From: Emydura subglobosa
Taxonomy: Eukaryota; Chordata; Testudines; Chelidae
Direction: 5' to 3'
Assembly (NCBI GenBank): GCA_007922225.1
Contig: ML679962.1
Span: 29,619,563 to 29,683,562 of the forward strand
Length of the DNA: 64,000 nt
Of the stretch, positions 13,156-24,720 are shown in pieces; position 1 is the stretch's first letter, and every line of letters begins with the position of its first letter. A program made the translations under genes and the position numbers. The notes below the pieces were generated by a model that saw nothing but the letters and a program-made list of their open reading frames with translations, did no database searches and was not told where the DNA came from.

Positions 13156-13264
13156 GGGTGAAGTTCACCCCTCCTGCAGAGTAAACGGCTCCATCTCTGA
13201 TTGAAATCAGTGGAGAGTCTCCATTGACATCAACGGGTGATGGATCAGGTGCCAGAATTCACCC
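13156..13264. repeat. fold-back element
   Basis: The left end GGGTGAAGTTCACCCC faces the right end GCCAGAATTCACCCT, with 'ctccattgacatcaacggg' in the centre. This is the same general design as the units at 5370 and 39456. Confidence 0.5.
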
Positions 13265-15602
13265 TCCCAACTCACAGGTTGCTGCTGTAGGCAGGTAGAC
13301 ACTACTCCCGTCCATGGCTGCTGTCATGCGATGTGGGGTGATGGGATCCACAACAGCGTATGGCCCTGTTCTTTGCCCAACCTGTCCCTAGATCTCTAGT
13401 ATACCCAGCCCGCTTAGTGCCAACAGGCAGCAACCTTCTGCAACGTGTAGGGATGTGAATTTGGCCTTTGTGGCCTGATCACAGGCTGCTGAAAAACCCT
13501 CCATAGCATGAGTGAATTTCACCCTTAAAATGGACTAGAAGCGTCGCCCAAAGGGAGCGCTTTCTTTTCTTCAGAAGTTTGTATGCTGGCTGCCCTCTGG
13601 ATTTCCCATCAAGTGTCCCACGCTGAACTTGGCACGTGGCTCTCATTGGGAAATCCGATCCTCTTGGTAGCTGCTCGCATGACCATACACAGTGATGAAT
13701 GCTGGCACAATGGATTTTTAAATCTCAGTGCACCTAGGACGGGGGAAACTATTTTCTTCCAAATCAAGGCTCTGAGCAACGTAGGCGGCTGCCGTTGGTT
13801 TCACACGGAAACGGCTCTGACTCACACCTGTCTTATTCCAAAGCTCCAGAACTCTGGGGCAATTCAAAAGCCAGGCCAAGGTATAGATCTCAACTTTGCT
13901 CGTGCGCCTAACCTTTACAATGGGCTGAACAAAGAGCCCCAGATCCAAAGTAACCCCGAATTTAGGAGTGCAGGAAGCCCAGGTCTGAATTCTGATTGAA
14001 CCCATCTCTCTGAATCAAAGGACTGATTCCACCACTAACTTTTTTTTAAATTGATTTCAGACTAGTAGTTAAAAAAAAAAATGTGGTACCTTTATGGCAA
14101 TAGGATTCCAGTGAGATTTACTTTTCCTTTCTAGAAAGGAAGTTAGCGTAGCACGAACATGCTGCAAACTGATAATCTGACACCACTACAGAAGGACAAG
14201 TTCAATCAGACTCTACATTTTATGTTTCAAAGCACTGCCCGCATTCATTTCAGACTCATTTTAGCACGGCAGGTCACAAACGGGGAGGGAGGGAGTAGCA
14301 GTAGCTGGCAAACAGTCAGAACTTACTGTTCCTGACCCAGTAACCTACTTTCTGAGCACCACGTAACATTAAAACCACCCCCAGCTCAGTCTGCAACGTC
14401 ACCTCTTACTTAACCTCTCGCAAGCAAATAGCGGGTCTGGCTAGGAAAAGCGAGATGATCTGTGGTCATCAGGCACTCAGTTCTGGCCACAACATCTTTC
14501 TAGACTAGACAGGAACACGAAGGGCAGCTTCCAACCTCAAGTGGTTCAGAGCCGCTGCCGGAACACGGGCAAGCCACTCGATGATGTTTGAGCTGGTCAC
14601 AAAAACTGGATCACAGCTGCAGTCCCCACAGTGTTCTCTGCAGAGCGGCTGGGGCTGCAGTCCCTGTACGAGGGATGGCAGGCAGTGGTCTGGTTTTTTT
14701 CTGGAGTAAAGGTATCGATTAAAAGGCTTGTTTTGGGCCATCTGCACTCAGACTCTCTCAGTCAAGCCAGACAGAAGCAAGTTATTCAGCGATAATGCTG
14801 ATCCGTCTTTAATGTAATTAAGACTGCAAGGAACTGTTAGCACAAATAAAGAAAGCAGCTGCACTGACAGTCCTAATCTCCTGTTCTGTGCCCCATCAAA
14901 GTCCTCCATTTATGTACATAACAGGTTACCCCCTACCCTACCTCCTTCCCCCCGCCCTGACACTTCTAATCTGCCCCAACTTTCTTCTTGGGAGATAGAA
15001 CCACTGCTAGGGAGGTGGATTTGAATCTGTGACCTAGCTGTGGAAATCATCCTCTTCCGTAACTAACACTTCAGAGGGGAACAGACGGTTTAAGGTGTCG
15101 CTGACTCTTCGTATCACTGCATTGGACTTCACTAGAGATTCTGCAGAACTGGGACCATGACCAGTCTAAAACCTTAGCCAGCCACATGCTGTCTCCTGCA
15201 ACACCCCCATTCAGGCTAATGGGGGGGGGGGTAAATGAGGGAAGGATTTCAGTATCTAATTTCTGTATGACCGCTTAAAAAGCCTCAGACATTGGAGTGA
15301 CAGGAGCTGTAGGGTGAGCCCTGTTGAAAGACTTCCGTCATTTTATGAAGGAAAAGAACCCTACCAGGCACTAAGCAAAAGCGTACCTGAATATAGTTTG
15401 AGCAGGCTGCAGACAAGCATAGCAGATGGTTCGTGGGTACTCTTCAACCAGAATGAGAGTTTGTGTTCTACACTTGCTATCCACAAATGGTACGGACACC
15501 TAACACTGGGAAGAGTCAATTGTTGGCCTTCTGACTCGCTTACCACAATGCCAGGAAACAGGGAAGAGACATTGTGTTTTATAACAAGACAGAACCTCTC
15601 TT
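13265..15602. other. unassigned stretch
   Basis: A T/A-rich patch (14039-14082) and a G11 run (15221-15231) are the only notable features. A 138-codon plus frame (13583-13999) is mirrored by a 95-codon minus frame over the same DNA and shows no family resemblance. Confidence 0.4.
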
Positions 15603-15767
15603 AGGCTCTGATTCAAGCAGGTGAACAGTCCTGGACTGCTCATCTACTTAAAGCTAAGCACACGCTTAAGTTCTTTAACCAGGCCATTAGGACCTGACCC
15701 AAATTCCATTGACATCACTGGGATTTCTTCCATTGACTTCAGGTGGAATTTGATTGGCACCATTGGG
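15603..15767. repeat. two adjoining fold-back units
   Basis: The first part has 'aggctctgattcaagcag' and 'taagcacacgcttaagttct', the arrangement of the 'gccctgattcag...cacttaagcacatgc' fold-back family also at 23910. The second part has 'aattccattgacatcactgg' and 'ccattgacttcaggtggaat'. They share the 'aggacctgaccc' junction. Confidence 0.5.
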
Positions 15768-15967
15768 TCTAACTTGCAAGCAGTTTTGGATAGGAAAAGT
15801 AAAAACTGGAGAAATTAAAAATCCAAGCTTAGTTGCAAATGGCTGCCTCCCTGAAAATTCTCAGCAAGCAGTCGTTAATAGTCCCTTTAAAAAAACGGAA
15901 GCCTTGAAATTCAAAATTTCAGTGAAAGGAACTAGGGTACTACAATCAAGTAAAGTAAATTACTGTC

Positions 15968-16342
15968 TAGCCCTAGTCAGGAATTTGATGAAATATTGTG
16001 TTGGAAAGTGGCAATTCATCAAAACCAAAACTTTTCGTGGGAAAGGGTTGGTTTGTGGGTGTTTCTTTGTTTTTTAAGATAAATTTCTCAACACACTTTT
16101 TTAAAGTTTCAAAGTGATTGAAATGGGATATTTCAACAGTTAAATGAAAATATCTAGTTTTCTGATTGGAAGAGACTTTTGCTTTGAAATATAAACTAAA
16201 TTGCAGTAAAAAGTAGATGGTCTTAGTCAAAATGAAGTGTGCCGATTGACCCATATAAGATTTTCAGTTTGAAAAGGTTAGGCACTTTCTTTGAAACCGC
16301 AAATGTTTTCACAGAATTGGGAAGTTTCTCCTCCCAGCTCTA
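15968..16342. mobile_element. TIR element of the AGCTGG family (decayed)
   Basis: The left end 'tagccctagtcaggaatttg' and the right end 'tcctcccagctctata' are inverted counterparts. The interior is rich in 'tttca' and 'gaaaa' strings such as 'ttttcgtgggaaa' and 'tttcacagaattggg'. Size (about 375 bp) and texture match 21789-22165 and a shorter relative at 39615-39836. Confidence 0.5.
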
Positions 16343-17037
16343 TAACTAATAGCCTTAAGCCATCACTAAGATTAAAATCATTTGGAAATATTTCACTTTT
16401 TGGCATACGCACAGCACAGGATATAGGATTATAAACATTTGATGTCATCTTTTTTCATTACAATGAATAACATCTTAAATTGTAATATTACAATCCACAT
16501 TAGGTTATGTACTTATCCAAAATGCACTTGTAACAGATTCTAACTCTACTACTTGCACAAAAATCCTGGAATGACCAGGTTTTAAAATTTGCCATCCTGC
16601 AAAAGTAGTAGTAATTGTCAGGAAAACATGTGGGATACCAGGCATAACTCCCTCTCCCAAAAAGGAGTGAACTTTCACTAGGCAGAGAAAGTCATGAGGC
16701 AGATGAAGGAAGGCATACAAAGATATCCAGATAAAAATGACACATTGTGAGTGCTACACAAAAGCATGGCTGCTTGCTGCAAACAAATCAATTTGGTGTT
16801 ACATCAGGTGTAGGAAGATTTATATCAAGACAGCAGGAGAAGCAGAGAAGTAGCAAATTCTATGCATATTTCTGCCCACCTTGTGGAAAAAAAAATATAC
16901 TCATCAGCCATTCGTGAGGCAATAAAAGCTCTTGCTACAGTACGTGAAGTACAAACAATGACATTCTTTATCACGGATTATACTGCCATTGAGGCACCCA
17001 GGGTAGAGATGAGCATTTTGGATGTGAGGCTAGGGCA
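16343..17037. other. unassigned AT-rich stretch
   Basis: AT-rich DNA with no repeat or exon recognised. Open frames are below 82 codons. Confidence 0.4.
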
Positions 17038-17236
17038 GCATGTCTACATGGCAGCTGGCAGTGGACACTGCGGTATGGGCAGAGCTCAGATTCGGGGGAC
17101 AGGGTAAGCTTGAGCTCAGGTAGCTAGCCCATGTGTCTGCCGATGGGGTACCATCCTCACAGCTACTTTTAGCACCCCAGCAAAAGCCTGTCTCCCCAGG
17201 CCGGGAGGGTTGCTCCCAGCTGCAGTGTGGGCACGC
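17038..17236. mobile_element. MITE with GTCTACA-type TIRs
   Basis: The left end GCATGTCTACATGGCAGCT pairs with the right end AGCTGCAGTGTGGGCACGC, whose reverse complement is GCGTGCCCACACTGCAGCT. That is about 14 of 19 positions over an element of about 200 bp. No target duplication is visible. Confidence 0.6.
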
Positions 17237-20200
17237 TGATTTCATTGTACGCATGGAGACTCTCCTAATGAAACGCTCTCCTCCCCTTATTAATGATGGC
17301 CCAGATCCTGCCAACACACACAAACTTAGCTTTGATCACGTGAGCAATTCCATTCAAGCCAAGGGGACTCCTCTTCTCCTAAAGCAAAGCAGTCAAGTCT
17401 GCAGGATTGGGATCTGTAATGGGGTCTGGATTTCCGATTTCTACCTCCAGACCCAATGCGCACTAGCGGGAATGACACTTCTTTATGATCAGGGCTAGCC
17501 CTAATGGGTGTGACTCGACGGCAGGGAATAACCATCACTGTCTCATAACCAGACATCTCTGATGAGATGTCATGGGATGATGTGGCAGTCTTAGGATAAG
17601 GCCTCTTTACTAGGATGATTAGAATGCAGATGGCATCCAAGGCGCAGTAGCCTTCTTTTTACATGGTTGCCATCTGTGATTCTCTACAAAAGGTTATATC
17701 AGGACTCCTATCATTAAACCTCCTGCTAGCTGAGATTTACAACTCAGTTGGTGGAAAAGTGCACAGCCTGGAAGGGCTTTAAAAAAAAAATAGTCAGAAT
17801 ATTTTGTCCATTTGGGGAATTGCGATTTTAAAAAATGGTTACGATAATAAAAATCTGAAAAATGGTGTCTGACTCTGCACTTGAAACGCTTTTCATAAGG
17901 GTTTCCGTGCTACATTCAAAGGCCCATCAACTGTGAGGCAAGAAGGGACCTGCTGCGTCTCTGTGCACTGACACAGTAGCATGCCGTGTTGTAGTAGCGG
18001 TGTCAGTAAAAAGATGTTACCTCACCCACTTGGGACTCTCATTTGCACTCTATTCATTTTAGGATGTAATTCACCCCGTATGAAAAGGCTCAGCATGAGA
18101 TCTGTGCACCACTCAAACCTCCAGAAGCTCTATTTGGAGGGCCTACCTGGGATTTAAGTGATGCACAAGTCTTGTGTTAGCCTTCTGCACAGCAGTGAAT
18201 GCCACCCTTTACTGAAGGCACTAGAATGAGTACACTGGAGCTTTTCTAGTCTGCTGAGTATATGAAATGTATTTATTGTTTACTTTCCAGGGTGTATATA
18301 GTGCACTTAGCATGTCAATTAAACATTTAAACACATAAATCTGTACTGACGTAGTATCAGCAGTACTACAAGAACCCCCCACCTGCTCAGTAAATATTTG
18401 CTTGCCAAAATGCACTGAAGGCAAAAATATTCAGACTCTCAGACTAAGTCGGAGGAAAGGAGTTGAGGACCTTCAGCTGCCAGCTCCTTGCCTCCAGATG
18501 TGCAAATCTAGGATCTGTCCGTTTGAACGCCCCACTGATTTCAGCTACACTGTAAGAACATTAGGAGAAGGGAGGTCTCTAAAGTACTCAAGACATGAAC
18601 TGCATTTCTATTGTCCAAACCCCAGACCCTGGGCTTGATTTTGGTCCACTGGAACGTCTCTTTGCAGCACCAAAGTGGCACAAAGCGATCTTAAGGCTGC
18701 CCTGTGGGTTTCTCAGAATGGCAGGAAGCCATCTATGCTGGGATCACGTTGGCAGTAGGAGAGGAACATCCCGGACAACAATCACCACAAACAGTGAACA
18801 CTAATATAATTAAAGTTAGCCTCTTCTACCCCCTCCCCCCAAAATCCAACAACTTGCAAGGATGCTGCAGGTAGCAACACACAACCATTAGCAGCCACAG
18901 GAATCCAGTTACGGTTAAACTTAAAAATCCCGAATATTTCCAAGCATAGAAACTCACTAGTTGTGACGTGTTAGAATAAATGGCAAAAGACATCTTCCTT
19001 CCTCTCCGAGCTGGTCCGGTGCACTAGATCTCACCCAGAGCTTTCAAACAAACCTCCTGTGAAGTTTCTAGGACAAGCTATTTTGGAAATAAGACAAGCA
19101 GAGAAGAGGAGACTCACGGTTGGTGCACCCCCTTGTGGCAGAGCCCAGCAAGATCTCCTCATCTGTTGTCCCTCTGCCGACAGCCTCTTCAGCCTGCGGT
19201 GGTCTGTCTCTTCTCATGCCTCAGGCCAGGTCACTTTAAAAGTCTTAGCCCCTTGCAGGGTATTGGTGTCCCATACAAACAATGGCCTGCACAATTCTAA
19301 TTGACACAGCATCACCTGCCCATCCAGGCCTCCCCTGCTGTCTCACATGCCTCAGAGTAGCAGCCCCCCGGCATCTCCCAACACGACACAAAAGATGCCA
19401 AACAAACAAAACCCAGCTAAACGCAACCTTCACCCTCCAGGCGTGAGCTTTTAGTCCTTATTCCAACTGTGCCCTCAAGAGCCTTGCCCCTTTCCCAGGA
19501 CCTACCAACAGAACTAGCTCCTTTTCTACAACTTGTCAGTGGTTCCTGTCCCAGAGTAAGGCACTACATCCCAGCTCTCTCCTCTACATTTCTCCCTAGA
19601 GCGGTCACTTCCTTCCTTTATGAAGATGACCCGGCTCCTCCACAGCTGGATCTGATAGCAAATGAAGCTGGACAAGCCCTCCAGGTGCAGCAAGGTGGAC
19701 TAATTGAGCATGCAGATTCTTGTTAACCCTTCATTTACCATGCTGAAGAAGCCTCTGAGCCCCAGTGTGGTTTAGATTTGGAATGGCTGAGTTTGAATGG
19801 ATGAAGGTCTGATAAATAAATACAGTTTTTATTATTTTGTAGGGGAGATTTTCTCAGACTGACACCCTTCTCTGAAAAGGCAGGTTTTATAATCCATTAT
19901 TTCTCATCATTAATTACAAGAATCATACCAATTATATGGACCCTACTGAAAAAGGTTCAAAGTAACTTAAAAAGTCTCTTTAAATTGGAAAAATTGTTTT
20001 TGTTTTTACAATTACATAAAACAGATGTTTAAACTTTCCAAACATTGCCTTGGCAAAAGTGCTTTTAGATAGCCAATTATGTCTTGTGACAGACAGACAA
20101 TAAAGAGCATGCACAGCAGCAACTTCTAATGGAAATTATATTGCTTCAGGTTTCACTTTTGAAATGATCTCCGAGCCAATTTCCTTATTGCTTAGGAAAG

Positions 20201-20606
20201 ACAGAAACATTCCCATCAATTTACTGGTAAGGAAAAGATAAATAAACCTGAAGAGAAGCAAATTTGCTACACATAAATTTTGATTACATTCAACAAAGAT
20301 ACAGAGTTCATTATGCCTTTCTCTCTAGCATGCACTGTGGTAGGTTTCAGTACTTACAATAAAGTAGGTGTAGCTGGGGTTTCTTATGTGTTTGTTTGCA
20401 TAAGAGAGAACAGTTTCCAGACATTGATATTATTTTCTGGTTCTATAGCATGGTCATCCAGTATATCATTACTGATCCCTTAGCAGGGCCATTTCCATTT
20501 TTAGTCAACTCTATTTTAATCTTGGTCAATTCATCCATTTGATTTTTCATTCTGAGAAACATGGTGTCATAGGTTATTAGATGACTGGAGACCAGGATCT
20601 GCTAAA
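17237..20606. other. unassigned stretch
   Basis: A weak 'gtaattcacccc...gaatgccaccctttact' arrangement at 18066-18215 may be a worn fold-back unit. A pyrimidine-rich patch lies at 18825-18845. The long frames at 17133-17498 (+) and 17326-17640 (-) overlap and look like chance. Confidence 0.35.
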
Positions 20607-21680
20607 TTCTAAGGCCTCAAGCAAGTCATATAGGCCTCAATTCTGCAAAGCACTAAGTCCGTCTCTGTCCAGCAAAGCACTTGTGGTGGATGCAGAAGGT
20701 TTGGACCAGCTTTTCACAAATTTTATAGTATTTATTTGTTCATTAAGAGTGCAAGATTTCTTAACTATTGTGCATATTGTTTTGAAGGCTGTTTCCCCAT
20801 TCACAGCATAAACTGCAAAAATGCCACAACTCAGAGTCAAGAGTCAAGACATGCAGAAGCAAAATAAAAAGTTCTCATATGAGTAAATGGTTAAAAGGAG
20901 GAGAGGAAGGATATCCCCCCACTGAATTAAACTTGGGGGGATTCTAATATGAGTTTATAATTAAAGGGGAAGGATAAACATTGAGTGTAAAACTGCACAC
21001 ATAAGACTTCTGAGTGCACATCAAAGGATAGGTCAGTACCTAATTACCCAGTTTGCGAGTACAATTTCTGGTTTGTGTAAATAATGCTGTGCTTGCACAT
21101 GGAGATGGTAGAATACACAAAACTAAAGGGCTAAATGAGTAGTGATTTGAGTGCCCAACTTGAAACATCCAAAAGAGATCTAATTTTCAGAAAATGTTGA
21201 TTGTTCATCCTCTGAAAAAAATCAGACCCTCCTCCCCTTAAAATGTCTTGTGTTGGACACCCAAAATCACTAGCCATTTTTGAATGTCTTGGCCACAGTT
21301 TGCTTTGATAGCACCACTATTTTTCCAACAGTGCCATCTTATTGTGAGATGAGCTATTTTTAGTGGTGTAAGGCCAGATTTCCAAGCCAGGTAATTTAAT
21401 TTACTAATGTCCTTTGATGCTTGCACCCTGTTCTCTTTCACTCTGAATCACAGCATAGATTCGTTATTACTGTGCAACAAAATTATCTGCAAAGTAAACC
21501 TCCAGGTATTCTTCTTTAATATTTTTGGTAGAAAAACAGGATTTACAAACATTTTCAAAGGACTAAATAGCAAGAGGATAATTCATGATAGATATGAGAA
21601 GAGATAGGTTCAAAATAACCCTTTTTTGGAAGTGACCCGGTAGAATTTAATTTTTCTATTGTTTTTTTGGGCCATCCTAT
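20607..21680. other. unassigned stretch
   Basis: 'aggcctcaattctgcaaagc' at 20632-20651 resembles the start of the 'cctgattctgcaaagcactt' fold-back family, but no second arm is found. The rest is AT-rich with nothing recognised. Confidence 0.35.
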
Positions 21681-21775
21681 AGAATTTAATAGACAATTAC
21701 ATCTCTGTTCACCAATTCTACTGGATGGTTAAAAAAAAAACCCTATGGAAATCAGCTCATTCTCTATTAAATTCT
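21681..21775. repeat. inverted repeat with perfect 12-bp arms
   Basis: AGAATTTAATAG (21681-21692) is exactly inverted as CTATTAAATTCT (21764-21775). The 71-bp interior contains a poly(A) run, and a third copy of 'tagaatttaat' lies just upstream at 21642-21652. It is probably a fold-back element abutting the TIR element to its right. Confidence 0.6.
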
Positions 21776-21788
21776 GCAGGTAATTATT

Positions 21789-22165
21789 GGAGCTGGTGAA
21801 AATGTTTCACTCAAGAAGATTTTTCATTGAAAAAAACAGAATGGCCCATTTTCAAAAAATGAAACCTTTTGCCCAAAATTGTCAACATTTTTGAAAATGG
21901 TCTATTTTGAGAGCTTTCTGTGATCTACTTCACCACAATGTATCCCAAAGCCATTTCTGAAATCAAAACGATTAATTTACTGAAAACCATGTTAAACAAA
22001 ACACACAAAAAAGAAACGGAAAAGATTTTCAGTAAAATTATGGTAAAAACACTGCCGAGAAGTTAGTGGGAAAATGGGCCAATTTTGAACCCTGCAAAAC
22101 TTAAACAACACTGAAATTTTGAATTTCGTTTGCAAAAATTGTTCCCCAGTTTTCCAACCAGCTTC
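21789..22165. mobile_element. TIR element of the AGCTGG family
   Basis: The left end GGAGCTGGTGAAAATGTTTC is inverted at the right end as TTTTCCAACCAGCTTC. The reverse complement, GAAGCTGGTTGGAAAA, matches at about 12 of 16 positions. The interior is full of 'tttcattgaaaaa' and 'ttttcaaaaaatgaaa' self-complementary strings, so most of the unit could fold. It carries no coding capacity. A superfamily cannot be assigned without a clear target duplication. Confidence 0.6.
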
Positions 22166-22314
22166 AGTAATTTCTGTAGCAGCAGATCCAATTTCTAGAG
22201 AGCCCTGTCAATGTCATCCCTATTAAATGTTACCGTAGAACTTTTCCATAAGGCAAAACAGCAGATCTGAACACACTTGATTTTTGGGAAAGACATGGCT
22301 ATTCTAAGGAGCAA

Positions 22315-22540
22315 GGAGGAGGATGGCTCAGTGGTTAGGACACTAGCCTAGGGCCCAGGAGTCTGGGTTCACTTCCCTGTTCTGCCAGGGACTTCTTGTG
22401 TGTCATCTAGCCTCTCTGTGCGCTAGCTGTAATGGGACTCAAAGCACGTCCCTACCTCACTGAGGTGTTGTGAGGGCAAATACGTTAAAGACTGAGGTGC
22501 TCAGATATGGGGGTCATATATAAAGTACCTAATCTAGATA
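22315..22540 (+). repeat. MIR-like tRNA-derived SINE
   Basis: The head reads TGGCTCAGTGGTTAGGACAC (A-box region, 22324-22343) and GGGTTCACTTCC (B-box, 22365-22376). The core 'catctagcctctctgtgcgc' and a tail 'cactgaggtgttgtgagggc', 'aaatacgttaaag' follow. This tail is the second MIR type in the window, shared with 40856-41080 and 47648-47722, rather than the L2-like type. Confidence 0.85.
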
Positions 22541-22684
22541 GACAAGAGGCCTAGTTAGAGGAACGAAACCCATATCTTCTCCCTGGCAGTATATGAGGCA
22601 CCTGTCTTCTGTAGGAGCTGATCCAGGAGGGATTCTTCGGTAAGTCTCTTTCTCCCCTTTTCACTCCCTATCTTAGGGCTCCAT

Positions 22685-22783
22685 GGCCCCAGTCCTGTGA
22701 ACTCTTACACGTGTGCCAGAGTCAATGCGTCTACTCACGTGCATGCATTAAGCGGGTGAATAAGCACTTTCAGGATCATGGCC
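22685..22783. repeat. fold-back element
   Basis: The left arm GGCCCCAGTCCTGTGAACTC is mirrored by the right arm GCACTTTCAGGATCATGGCC. The centre has 'ctactcacgtgcatgcatta'. It belongs with the 'actactcacgtgctt' fold-back units. Confidence 0.55.
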
Positions 22784-23735
22784 TAAGTCTCTCCTAGGGA
22801 GGATCGTTTGTGACTCTCTTCCAAACCCATCAATGGCATCTTCAAACGTTAGCTAGAGGGGCTCTCCCCCTGTAGAGGCTGAACGTGCTGCTCTGGGAGC
22901 ACTCCCAGATCCAGTAGCCCAAGGAATGAAGAACCCAACCCAGAAGCTGAACTCAAATCCTCCAGGTGGCAATGAAATGTGCTGATCTTCGCCAGCCCCC
23001 AGAATACTAATCCTTGGCTCATCCTCAGAATACTGCAGACTGCCTAATTCATCCAATGAAAATTACTTGGGGAAAACTACAGAAGATGCCAGGAAGCCTG
23101 GCTGATCGTCAAAGACGTAAGCACAGCAACAAATATCTTTCCCTGTTAAAGAATAAAGTCGTATGAATTCACCTGTAGTATTTCATTTTAAAAAGGCTCT
23201 TCATCTTTATGGGGTCATTAAATCCTCTAATAAAAATTCATTTCAATTATATTGCCTTTTGAAAGAAAATAAAAATACTGGTGGGGGGGAAAAAGAAACC
23301 TCTTTCATATCACAATGGCCTCTGTGTTAAACCTGGTTTAAAGTTTAACCAATGAACTAATCTTAAAACATATTAATCTCAGGAGTAAATTATTTGAGAT
23401 TCCAAAACGATGCTAATAGGGGACTGACGTCCCATCTCTTTAATGTCCAGCAGTGGAAAGGCGTCCTGAGGCAAACACCAAAACAATCCCTAGAGATCGC
23501 GCTCCCAAAGCTATCACATTATTATCCTCATGACAATGAAGTGTGAACACCTGACACGGTACAATTCTATTTGCTCTTATCTAAAAGCCCGAGTCAGGAA
23601 TCTTTTCTCACTCTGAGTAGCACGTACCATATTCTTGTGATTCGCCCCATTAGATCCCTAAAATCTGCTCAGAGCAAGCAGGGCCTCTGTTTTTAAAGTC
23701 TTGTACTACATGATATATTGCTATCAGAGAGGAAT
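22784..23735. other. unassigned stretch
   Basis: Nothing recognised. A short G-run lies at 23282-23289, and frames stay below 70 codons. Confidence 0.4.
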
Positions 23736-24125
23736 GAGGGTCTTATGATTACGACATTGGACTGGAACTCAGGAAGTCTGGGTTCAATAACCAGCTCTGA
23801 CACCAATTTACTGTGTGACCTTGGCTAAATCATTTAATCTATCTGTGTCTTTGTTCACCATCTCTAAAATGTGGATGATAATACTTCATTAGTCTGTCTT
23901 GGCTAATTAGGCCCTGATTCAGTAGGTTACTTAAGCACATGCATAACTATGACTTCAGTGAGACTACTCAAGCACATGTGTGATATTACACACCTAAGTA
24001 CCTTGTCAACGTGGGACCGTAAATAAGATCTTTGGACAAGGACCATCTTTGGCTGTGTAGATTCGCACTTAGCAATTGGGGCTCCACTCTTATTTGGGAT
24101 CTCTGGTTGGACTGGAATACAACAG
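23736..24125 (+). repeat. MIR-like SINE with L2-like tail, interrupted
   Basis: The tRNA-like head has GGGTTCAATAACC as B-box (23780-23792), then the core 'ctgtgtgaccttggctaaat'. After about 23905 the SINE breaks. A fold-back unit occupies 23910-24005, and the tail resumes with 'taagatctttggacaaggac' and 'cacttagcaattggggctcc', ending 'actggaatacaa'. Joining both parts restores the normal MIR-to-L2-tail order. Confidence 0.75.
23910..24005. repeat. fold-back element inserted in a MIR-like SINE
   Basis: It starts GGCCCTGATTCAGTAGG, continues 'ttacttaagcacatgcataa', 'gacttcagtgagactactca', and ends near 'acacctaagtaccttgt'. It splits the SINE at 23736-24125, so it is the younger insertion. Confidence 0.6.
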
Positions 24126-24248
24126 CAAACCATTACATCTAATGCCCTACATGTCAGCCAAAGCACCCGGGCCACGGCACAGACAGTAGCGGGATGATAA
24201 AGACGTCATAATATATAGAATATAACCCCCCCCCCAAAACTGTTCTTA

Positions 24249-24582
24249 GGGAGGCCACCTGACTGGTATTAAATCAGACAGTCCTGTTTTCCTAGGCTTT
24301 GTCCCTGTCTGGTACTCAAAGAAAATCAGACATGGTTTTGTCCAGGATCAGATGGGGGAACGCCATTTTGAAGTGTGCTGCCCACCCCCACTGGCATGAC
24401 CTTGCATGAAAGGTCATGCTGGTGGGCATGGAGTGGCGTCATTTTCAAAATGGTGCCCGTTCCCCCGTGATGTGACCGCATGTACAGGGTGTGTCCGCGG
24501 TCACACTGGGAGAGCGGGGTCGTGTCGGGGAGCAGGCCCATGCCATTCCCAGGAGTACTGGGAATGCGTGAGTGGCCACCCT
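24249..24582. mobile_element. candidate TIR element with internal hairpins
   Basis: The left end GGGAGGCCACC is inverted at the right end as GGCCACCCT. Inside are three hairpins: GCATGACCTT/AAGGTCATGC (24393-24418), GTGACCGC/GCGGTCAC (24473-24505) and CATTCCCAG/CTGGGAATG (24543-24567). The interior is GC- and CpG-richer than its flanks. The flanks show no target duplication. Confidence 0.45.
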
Positions 24583-24660
24583 GCCACACAGGCAGAATGT
24601 GAAGAGCTGCACAAAGGAGCCATTTGCAACGCACACAACTGCAAGTTGTACTGGACCTTC

Positions 24661-24720
24661 AAACCCAGGAGCCATGCAATATAGTCTTGAGCGCCATCTA
24701 GTGGCACCTTATCTATTAGG
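24661..24720. repeat. dispersed repeat copy A (GCGCCATCTAGTGG)
   Basis: This 60-bp stretch aligns with 29551-29611 at roughly 80 percent by eye. The two share 'aaacccagga' and 'ttgagcgccatcta' exactly. 'Gcgccatctagtgg' is a phrase I recall from sauropsid repeats, but the parent family is not identified. Confidence 0.55.

Noticed and set aside
22324..22376. tRNA gene (A-box and B-box present)
   Set aside because: The boxes belong to the tRNA-derived head of a MIR-like SINE. No acceptor stem or full cloverleaf can be formed.
23780..23792. Possible tRNA TPsiC loop GGGTTCAATAACC
   Set aside because: It continues directly into a MIR core and not into a 3' acceptor arm.
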